DNA of 13,145 nt. Source: a bacterium UBA2219 (GTDB taxonomy: Bacteria > Desulfobacterota > Deferrimicrobia > Deferrimicrobiales > Deferrimicrobiaceae). The notes below the pieces were generated by a model. The model was given only the letters and a program-made list of their open reading frames with translations. It ran no database searches and had not been told where the DNA came from. Positions 1 to 5,709 of the stretch are shown here, piece after piece; within the stretch, counting starts at the first letter, position 1; each line of letters opens with the position of its first letter. Where the stretch lies: contig DCUH01000084.1 in NCBI GenBank assembly GCA_002327765.1, positions 1 through 13,145 on the forward strand, read 5' to 3'. The position numbers and the translations under genes were made by a program.

Positions 1-1189
1 GCTCGAGGTCGGCGATCAGGTCGCCCGTGTCCTCCAGCCCCAGCGCCAGCCGCACGAGGTTGTCCACCATGCCGATGTTGCGCTTGTACTCCTCGGGGTA
101 GTCGAAGAACGACATCATCGCCATCTGCGACACCAGGCTCTCGCTGCCGCCGAGGCTCGGCGTGATCAGGAACAGCTCCAGGGAATCGATGAACTTCCTC
201 GTCTCCCGGTCCCCTCCCTTGACCAGGAACGTGATCACGCTGCCGTATCCCTTCATCTGCTTTTTCGCGATCGCGTGGTCCGGGTGGGACGGGAGCCCCG
301 GGTACCAGACTTTCTCGACCTTCGGGTGGGACTCGAGCATCCGCGCGACCGCCAGCCCCGCGGTATTGTGATGCTCCATGCGCAGCCCGAAGGTCTTCAG
401 GCCCCGCTCGAGCAGGAAGCAGGTGAAGGGCCCGGGGACCGCGCCGATCATCCGCTGCATGCGATAGAGGTCGTTCAGGAGGTCGTGACGCCCCATCGAC
501 ACGCCGGCCAGCAGGTCGTTGTGGCCGCCGAAATACTTCGTGGCGGAGTGGAGGACGACGTCGATCCCCATCTCGACCGGCTTGAGGTTGTAGGGCGACG
601 CGAGCGTGGCGTCGATGACGGTCATGATCCTGTGCTTCTTCGCCACCTTCACGACGCCGGCCAGGTCGATCACGCGCAGGTACGGGTTCGTGGGCGCCTC
701 GGTGAATATGATGTTGGTGTTGGGCCGGATCGCCTTCTCGATCGCCTCGGCGGACGGGTCCACCATGGAGACCGCAATGCCGAATTTCGAGAGCGTGTTC
801 TGCGCGAAGTCCCTCGTCTGGCGGTAGCAGTCGCTGGTGAAGATGATGTGGCCGTCCGGCCGCATGTAGGTGAGAAGCGTCAGGATGACGGCGCTCATGC
901 CGGTGGAGAAGAGGATCGCCCGCTCGGCGCCCTCCAGCGCGGCGAGCTTGCGCTCGCACTCCTGCTGGGTCGGGTTGCCGTAGCGTCCGTATTCGTGCTC
1001 CCGGATCATCCGGCCCTCTTTCTTCGCCTTCATGAACTCGTAGACGGCCGAGGTGTCCTCGAAGTAGTAGTTCGAGGTCTGGACGATCGGGGTGGAGACC
1101 GCGAAATGCGCCTTCGGGACGCGGCCGAGGCCGTGGACGCCGAGGGTCGAGGGTTTCCAGCTCTTCGCGCGCTTCGATTTATCGGGCAT
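1..1189 (-). CDS. Cystathionine gamma-synthase, plant-like (PLP-dependent Cys/Met metabolism enzyme), partial at C-terminus
   Basis: This is a fold-type I PLP enzyme of the trans-sulfuration family. It probably condenses an activated homoserine with cysteine to give cystathionine for methionine synthesis. About 396 codons are visible, and the frame is still open at the window edge. Family members are about 380-400 residues, so little is missing. Visible motifs are YGRYGNPT (about 67-74), the DCYRQTR stretch (120-126) and SATKYFGGHNDLLAG (215-229), in which Lys218 is the expected Schiff-base lysine. A YPGLPSHPDH stretch lies towards the end. These wordings recall plant cystathionine gamma-synthase more than E. 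coli MetB, from memory and without a search. The ATG at 1189 is preceded by GAGGAGG at 7 nt spacing. It lies inside the end of thrC (11-nt overlap), so the two are probably translationally coupled. It could also be an O-acetylhomoserine sulfhydrylase or a lyase of the same family; sequence alone does not decide. Confidence 0.87.
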   Translation of the reverse strand, partial: MPDKSKRAKSWKPSTLGVHGLGRVPKAHFAVSTPIVQTSNYYFEDTSAVYEFMKAKKEGRMIREHEYGRYGNPTQQECERKLAALEGAERAILFSTGMSAVILTLLTYMRPDGHIIFTSDCYRQTRDFAQNTLSKFGIAVSMVDPSAEAIEKAIRPNTNIIFTEAPTNPYLRVIDLAGVVKVAKKHRIMTVIDATLASPYNLKPVEMGIDVVLHSATKYFGGHNDLLAGVSMGRHDLLNDLYRMQRMIGAVPGPFTCFLLERGLKTFGLRMEHHNTAGLAVARMLESHPKVEKVWYPGLPSHPDHAIAKKQMKGYGSVITFLVKGGDRETRKFIDSLELFLITPSLGGSESLVSQMAMMSFFDYPEEYKRNIGMVDNLVRLALGLEDTGDLIADLE

Positions 1190-2540
1190 TCGGGTTCCTC
1201 CTCGACTTCAGGGAGGTGTTCAGGGCGTTGTTGAGCGCCTCCTTGACGGCGTCGACGCTGGCGGACACCTCGATGGGCCGGTTCGAATGCTGGCTGGGGA
1301 AGCCGAGGGTCCCTTCGTGGTATCCGACCTTGAAGTCGGCGAACTTCAGGCCATTCGCCGTGGAGATGACCACCACCTGCTCCGATTTGTCGATCTGCCC
1401 GGCCTTGAGCAGCTTGATCAGCGCGGCCAGGGCGACCCCGGTGTGCGGGCAGTTGAACATCCCCGTCCGGTCGCCGAGTGCGGCGGCGTCGGCCAGCTCC
1501 TGCTCCGTGGCGTCCATGACGACGCCGTCGAACCGCTTCAGCGTGCGGATCGCCTTCTCCACGCTGACCGGGTTGCCGATCTGGATGGCGCTGGCCAGCG
1601 TTTTTTCCGCCCGCACCGGCTCGAACGACTCGAACTTCTTGAGATAGGATCGATAAAGCGGGTTGGCGTGCTGCGCCTGGGCCACGACGATCCGCGGCAG
1701 CTTGTCGATCAGCCCGAGGTCTTTCATCATCAGGAGCCCGCTTCCGAGAGCGGAGACGTTGCCCAGGTTTCCCCCGGGGATGACGATGACGTCCGGCACC
1801 TGCCAGTCGCACTGCTGGACGATCTCGATGCCGACGGTCTTCTGCCCCTCGATCCTCAGGGAATTCATTGAGTTTGCGAGGTAGAGCGTCTCGTCCTTGG
1901 TGATCTCCTGGACCACCCGCATGCAGCCGTCGAAATCCGTGTCGAGCGACAGCACGAGGGAGCCGTTCGCGATGGGCTGGACGAGCTGTGCGAAGGAGAT
2001 CTTGCCCTTGGGCAGCAGCACGATCGACGGGATGCCGGCCGCGGCGCAGTAGACCGCCAGCGCCGCCGAGGTGTCGCCGGTGGATGCGCAGACGACGGCC
2101 TGGATCGGCGCACCCTCGCTGATCATCTGCTTGACCTGCGAGACGAGCACCGTCATGCCGAGGTCCTTGAACGACCCGCTGTGGGAGTTGCCGCAGAGCT
2201 TGACCCACACGTTGTCGATCCCGATCAGCTTGCCGAACCGCTCCGCCCAGAAGAGGTTGGTGCTACCCTCGTAGAGCGAGACGATGTTGTCGTTCGATAT
2301 CCCGGGGAGGATCCATTCCTTTTTGCCCCAGACGCCCGAGCCATAGGGCCACTGGTTCGACTTGTATCGTTCCTCGAACAGCTTCATCCACCCCTTGGCT
2401 CCCGTCCCGGCCAGGGCGTTCATGTCGTGCCGCACCTCGAGCAGCGATTTGCACGATTCGCAGCGGTAGATGATCCTGTTCAGCGGGTAGGTCGCCTTGC
2501 ACTGCTCGTTGATGCACTGGAACCAGGCGTTGTATGCCAT
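1179..2540 (-). CDS. thrC: Threonine synthase (plant-like, PLP-dependent, with N-terminal zinc-ribbon-like cysteines)
   Basis: Threonine synthase converts O-phosphohomoserine to threonine and phosphate in the cytoplasm. The protein has 453 residues. The N-terminus carries four cysteines (C9, C14, C27, C30) spaced like a small zinc ribbon. The PLP lysine is Lys125 in GSFKDLGMTV, and the phosphate-binding loop is GGNLGN. Segments such as STGDTSAAL, LVQPIANGS, DTDFDGCM and CPHTGVAL strongly recall plant threonine synthases, as judged from memory. The ATG at 2540 was chosen because it precedes MAYNAWFQC, where homology begins, and has a GGGGGG stretch about 8 nt upstream. A GTG three codons earlier is possible, but its spacing to that stretch is too short. 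It is the first gene of an operon with the overlapping cystathionine gamma-synthase, and both enzymes stand at the threonine/methionine branch point. Confidence 0.94.
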   Translation of the reverse strand: MAYNAWFQCINEQCKATYPLNRIIYRCESCKSLLEVRHDMNALAGTGAKGWMKLFEERYKSNQWPYGSGVWGKKEWILPGISNDNIVSLYEGSTNLFWAERFGKLIGIDNVWVKLCGNSHSGSFKDLGMTVLVSQVKQMISEGAPIQAVVCASTGDTSAALAVYCAAAGIPSIVLLPKGKISFAQLVQPIANGSLVLSLDTDFDGCMRVVQEITKDETLYLANSMNSLRIEGQKTVGIEIVQQCDWQVPDVIVIPGGNLGNVSALGSGLLMMKDLGLIDKLPRIVVAQAQHANPLYRSYLKKFESFEPVRAEKTLASAIQIGNPVSVEKAIRTLKRFDGVVMDATEQELADAAALGDRTGMFNCPHTGVALAALIKLLKAGQIDKSEQVVVISTANGLKFADFKVGYHEGTLGFPSQHSNRPIEVSASVDAVKEALNNALNTSLKSRRNPNAR

Positions 2541-2574
2541 GGAGTTCACCCCCCGGGGTCGCAGCTGTTTGAGG

Positions 2575-2580
2575 AATATA
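2575..2580 (-). promoter_or_regulatory. Candidate extended -10 element for thrC
   Basis: On the minus strand the sequence reads TGATATATT, an extended -10 (TGn plus TATATT), about 35 nt before the thrC ATG. No convincing -35 hexamer is present at 16-18 nt, which is tolerable for an extended -10 promoter. It sits between the hairpin at 2596-2630 and thrC, so thrC could be transcribed independently of the upstream gene. The short leader leaves no room for a known riboswitch. Confidence 0.35.
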
Positions 2581-2595
2581 TCACATCGACGCGAA

Positions 2596-2630
2596 GCGGT
2601 TGCCGGGGCCGCAAAAGCCCCGGCAACCGC
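2596..2630 (-). terminator. Strong GC-rich hairpin, probable terminator of the Spy-like gene
   Basis: A perfect 14-bp inverted repeat (GCGGTTGCCGGGGC and its complement) flanks a 7-nt loop. It lies 50 nt beyond the stop of the Spy-like gene and before the thrC promoter region. The run of T after the stem is poor (TTCGCG on the minus strand), so it may be a weak intrinsic or processing hairpin rather than a classical terminator. Confidence 0.6.
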
Positions 2631-2680
2631 CGGCATCCTGCCTGTCCCGTCCCGAGGGGAAGGCGTATGTTTTCGTTCCG

Positions 2681-3445
2681 CTATTTCCAGTACGGGCAGT
2701 CGGGACGCCCCTGGCCGTAGCCCCGCCCCGGGCCGGGTCCGCCGGCGCGGCCCATGCCGGGCCCTCTCCCGCGGAAGCCCAGCTTCTCGGCCTGCGCCTT
2801 CTGCTCGGGGGTCAGCACCGCCTTGACCCGGTTCATGGCGCCGGCCCGGGCAAGGAACAGCTCGGTGCGCTTGCCTTCCCGCTCGGCTGCGAGCTTGCGG
2901 AGCGCCGCCTCGTCGTACGGGGCCTTTACGGCAGCCTCCCAAATCTGGTCACGGGAGTCCCAAAGCTCCTTCCGGAGAGCCGAGACCTTCTTCCCTTCCT
3001 CTTCCCGGATGGCCTGGATCTTCGCCTTCTGCTCCGGCGAAAGCTTGAGCGCCTCGGTCAGGTAGCAGGAATCCTGCCCAAGACCCATCCCCATGCCCCT
3101 GCCGCCGCCGCGAGGCCCGTGCCCCGCCCAGCCGGGGCCCATGCCACGCCGTCCGGCGTCCCTGCCGCGCCAGCCGGGTCCGCCCGCCGCCCCCCAATCC
3201 GGGCGGGCGGCCAGCTTGCCGTCGAACTCCCTGCAGACCGCGACGACGTTGTCGCCGCGGGGCGTGGTGAACCGCACCTCGTCGCCCGCCTTCTTCCCCG
3301 CGCAGGCGTCGAAGGCCTCCTGCGGCGGTCCTTGATAGTACCCGCCGCCGCCGGGACCCCAGGCGGCCCACCCCGAGACGGGGATCATGGTCAACAGGGC
3401 GAGCGCCCCAACGGTGTTCCTCACGTTCGTTCCGATCGTTCCCAT
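2681..3445 (-). CDS. Periplasmic Spy/CpxP-like (LTXXQ motif) protein with an N-terminal Cys-pair domain
   Basis: The protein has 254 residues with a signal peptide (hydrophobic about 10-25, likely cleavage near 27), so it should be periplasmic. Two parts are visible. Residues about 40-83 form a small domain around C48 and C71 (FDACAGKKAGDEV ... RGDNVVAVCREFDGKLAARP), which resembles an uncharacterised cysteine-pair unit seen in small secreted proteobacterial proteins. Residues about 130-223 form a charged helical Spy-like domain with two LTXXQ-type motifs, LSPEQ (135-139) and LTPEQ (211-215). Between and after these lie Gly/Arg/Met-rich linkers (84-123, 224-247). In E. coli, Spy is an ATP-independent periplasmic chaperone induced by BaeSR and CpxAR. 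Here the gene is divergent from baeSR, which supports the same link. The start at 3445 has AAGGAG seven nt upstream. Chaperone function is inferred; metal binding by the Met-rich linker is an alternative. Confidence 0.85.
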   Translation of the reverse strand: MGTIGTNVRNTVGALALLTMIPVSGWAAWGPGGGGYYQGPPQEAFDACAGKKAGDEVRFTTPRGDNVVAVCREFDGKLAARPDWGAAGGPGWRGRDAGRRGMGPGWAGHGPRGGGRGMGMGLGQDSCYLTEALKLSPEQKAKIQAIREEEGKKVSALRKELWDSRDQIWEAAVKAPYDEAALRKLAAEREGKRTELFLARAGAMNRVKAVLTPEQKAQAEKLGFRGRGPGMGRAGGPGPGRGYGQGRPDCPYWK

Positions 3446-3507
3446 GGCGATCTCCTTTCCGCATGTTTCGGGTGAATGCCCATCGTCAGGTACAGGAATA
3501 CCAGCGG

Positions 3508-3535
3508 AATATGGACGAAATATGGAGGAAAAAAG
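3508..3535 (-). promoter_or_regulatory. Candidate BaeR operator: tandem 11-bp direct repeat
   Basis: Two copies of AATATGGA start at 3508 and 3519, exactly 11 bp apart, followed by GGAAAAAA. Read on the minus strand (towards the Spy-like gene) this gives TTTTTTCCTCCATATTTCG, which resembles the E. coli BaeR box as I recall it (TTTTTCTCCATDATTGGC). Helical-turn-spaced direct repeats are the usual target of OmpR-family dimers. It lies 63-90 bp before the Spy-like start and about 65-90 bp before baeS, so one site could serve both genes. The rest of 3446-3599 holds only the two ribosome binding sites and no promoter hexamers I would defend. Confidence 0.5.
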
Positions 3536-3599
3536 GAAATCCGGCGGGGAGGGGGGATGCGAGTGGTTTTCCCCGCGCATCCTGTGGTATTTGGGAAGA

Positions 3600-5027
3600 A
3601 TGAAGATCCGGATACAGCACAAGCTGTTCGTCGCCATGCTGATGGCCGCGGGCGCCGTGGTCCTTTCCATGTACCTGGTGATGCGATGGAGCTTCGACCG
3701 CAATTTCCTGAAGTACTCGCACACGCTCGACCTGGAGCGGCTCGAAGCCGCCGCCGGGAAGCTCGAGGAGGCCTACGCCGCGGAGGGGTCCTGGCGATTC
3801 CTTACGGAGGACCCGCAGCGGCTGCGCGGCCTGCTCGAAAACTTCCCCGGCATGATGCCGCGCCGCCCGGGAGGCCGCAGGGGGATGGGCATGGGGGCGA
3901 TGCGCGACATGCCGCCGGGCCCCGCCCCGGAGCCGGGCGGGTGGTTCCTCCGCAGGATCGTGCTGCTCGACGGGGAGAAGAACCCCGTCCTCGGCCCTTC
4001 GGCGCCGCCCCGCGGCCTGGAGCTGCGGCCACTCACGCACGACGGGAAGACCGTGGGGTACCTGGGGATGCTTCCCCCGAGGATCGTGTCCGATGCGCGA
4101 CAGCTCCGTTTCGTCCGGGAGCAGAAGAGGGCCTTCGCCTTCATCGCCCTCGCCGTCGTCGCGCTGGCCGCGCTTCTCTCCGTGCCGCTGGCCCGGCAGA
4201 TGGTCCGCCGGATCCGGGAGCTGGCCTCGGCCACCCATCTTCTGGCCTCCGGGAGGTTCGACACGCGCGTCCACGGTGACTCCTCCGACGAGCTGGGCCA
4301 GCTCTCCCGCGATTTCAACACGCTGGCGCTGACGCTCGAGAAGAACGAGGCGGCGCGCAGGCAGTGGGTCGCCGACATCTCCCACGAGCTGCGGACCCCG
4401 CTTTCCGTCCTGCGGGGCGAGATCGAGGCGCTCCAGGACGGCGTCCGGGAAGCCACCCCGCACGCCATCGGGGCCCTCCACGGGGAGGTGATGAAGCTGG
4501 GGCGCCTGGTCGACGACCTCTACGAGCTGTCGCTCTCCGACCTGGGTGCCCTCACCTACCGCCGGGCCGAGACCGACCTCGCCGGCCTGCTGCGGCAGGC
4601 GGTCGACGCGTACCGGAACGAGCTCGCCGGGCGGGGGATCCGCGTCGAGGCGGACGTGCCGGCAGACCGCCCGTTCCCCGCGTTCGCCGACCCCGACCGG
4701 CTGAACCAGCTCTTCTCCAACCTGCTGGAGAACTCCCTGAAGTACACCGAGGAAGGGGGGCGGCTCTCGGTGCGGATCGGGCGCGAGGACCGGAAAGCCG
4801 TGGTGGATTTCGAGGATTCCGGGCCCGGCGTCCCCGGGCCGGAGCTTGAACGTCTCTTCGATCGACTCTACCGGGTGGAGGGCTCCCGCAGCCGGGCGAC
4901 CGGCGGCGCCGGCCTGGGGCTGGCGATCTGCCGCAACATCGTCGAAGCCCATGGTGGTACAATTGCCGCTTTCCCCTCGTCGATGGGGGGCCTCCGGGTG
5001 AAGGTGGAACTTCCCCTGAGCGGATAG
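3600..5027 (+). CDS. baeS: Envelope-stress sensor histidine kinase BaeS
   Basis: This is an inner-membrane sensor kinase of 475 residues (E. coli BaeS is about 467). The order is TM1 (about 8-29), a periplasmic sensor (about 30-176), TM2 (177-198), HAMP (199-252), a dimerisation domain with the phospho-acceptor His262 in ISHELRTP, and an ATPase domain. The ATPase domain has an N-box at Asn378 (LLENSLKYT), G1 DSGPGV (406-411), an F-box near LFDRLYR (419-425) and G2 GGAGLGL (435-441). Phrases such as LEKNEAARRQ, ADISHELRTPLSVLRGE and VEGSRSRA match BaeS closely. The sensor contains a Gly/Met/Arg/Pro-rich stretch at 84-113. The ATG at 3600 starts just before TM1 and follows GGGAAG; longer forms would run through the promoter region. 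baeR begins 7 nt after its stop, so the pair is co-transcribed. Confidence 0.93.
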   Translation: MKIRIQHKLFVAMLMAAGAVVLSMYLVMRWSFDRNFLKYSHTLDLERLEAAAGKLEEAYAAEGSWRFLTEDPQRLRGLLENFPGMMPRRPGGRRGMGMGAMRDMPPGPAPEPGGWFLRRIVLLDGEKNPVLGPSAPPRGLELRPLTHDGKTVGYLGMLPPRIVSDARQLRFVREQKRAFAFIALAVVALAALLSVPLARQMVRRIRELASATHLLASGRFDTRVHGDSSDELGQLSRDFNTLALTLEKNEAARRQWVADISHELRTPLSVLRGEIEALQDGVREATPHAIGALHGEVMKLGRLVDDLYELSLSDLGALTYRRAETDLAGLLRQAVDAYRNELAGRGIRVEADVPADRPFPAFADPDRLNQLFSNLLENSLKYTEEGGRLSVRIGREDRKAVVDFEDSGPGVPGPELERLFDRLYRVEGSRSRATGGAGLGLAICRNIVEAHGGTIAAFPSSMGGLRVKVELPLSG

Positions 5028-5034
5028 GCGGAGC

Positions 5035-5709
5035 ATGTCCGGGAGAATCATCGTCGTCGAGGACGAGCCGAGGCTTTCCTCCCTGCTGTCGGATTACCTG
5101 CGGCAGGCGGGCTTCGATCCGCTTTGCTTCGCGGACGGCCGGGAGGTCGTCCAACGGGTGCGGGAGCAGGCGCCGGACCTGGTCCTGCTCGACCTGATGC
5201 TGCCGGGGAAGGACGGCATCGAGATCTGCAAGGAGATCCGCGCCTTCTCCTCCGTCCCGATCGTCATGGTGACGGCGCGGGTCGAGGAGATCGACCGCCT
5301 GCTCGGGCTGGAGCTGGGCGCCGACGACTATATCTGCAAGCCGTTCAGCCCCCGGGAGGTCGTCGCGCGGGTCAAGGCGGTGCTGCGCCGCGCCGGCGGG
5401 CGGAAGGAGGATCCGCACCCGGACCTCCTGCTCGACCGGGAGCGGTTCAAGGCGGTCCTCCACGGCCGCGACCTCGATCTCACCGTCGTGGAGTTTCAGC
5501 TCATGAGCTTCCTCGCCGGGCATCCCGGGCAGATTTTCTCCCGTTCCCGGCTGATGGACCAGATCTACCCCGACCGCCGCGTCGTCAGCGACCGCACCAT
5601 CGACAGCCACGTGAAGAAGCTGCGAAGGAAGATCGAGGCGGCCGCGCCCGGCGAGGAGTGGATCCATTCGGTCTACGGAGCGGGATACAAGTTCGAGGAG
5701 CCCTCATGA
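5035..5709 (+). CDS. baeR: Response regulator BaeR (OmpR/PhoB family)
   Basis: This is a 224-residue cytoplasmic DNA-binding regulator. The receiver domain (about 4-118) has the acidic pair E9/D10, phospho-acceptor Asp53 in LLDLMLPGKDG, Thr80 and Lys102. The stretch EEIDRLLGLELGADDYICKP is almost word for word that of E. coli BaeR. The C-terminal winged helix (about 128-222) ends with the typical DRTIDSHVKKLRRKIE and YGAGYKF motifs. It should be phosphorylated by the adjacent BaeS. Likely targets are the divergent Spy-like gene and its own operon, through the tandem repeat at 3508-3535. The ATG at 5035 is preceded by GGCGGAG. Its stop overlaps the next start as ATGA, which points to translational coupling with the helicase gene. 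Confidence 0.94.
   Translation: MSGRIIVVEDEPRLSSLLSDYLRQAGFDPLCFADGREVVQRVREQAPDLVLLDLMLPGKDGIEICKEIRAFSSVPIVMVTARVEEIDRLLGLELGADDYICKPFSPREVVARVKAVLRRAGGRKEDPHPDLLLDRERFKAVLHGRDLDLTVVEFQLMSFLAGHPGQIFSRSRLMDQIYPDRRVVSDRTIDSHVKKLRRKIEAAAPGEEWIHSVYGAGYKFEEPS

Noticed and set aside
275..1234. Long plus-strand open frame of 319 codons opposite the cystathionine gamma-synthase
   Set aside because: It is low-complexity Arg/Gly/Asp-rich and antisense to a gene with clear family motifs. It is a typical shadow in GC-rich DNA.
3840..3925. GC-rich repetitive-looking stretch in baeS, considered as a sequencing artefact or simple repeat
   Set aside because: The reading frame is continuous and the segment encodes the Gly/Met/Arg-rich part of the sensor. 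No exact tandem unit is present.
3486..5051. Minus-strand open frame of 521 codons opposite baeS
   Set aside because: Composition is biased (Pro/Gly/Arg/His) with no recognisable domain, and baeS on the other strand has all kinase motifs.
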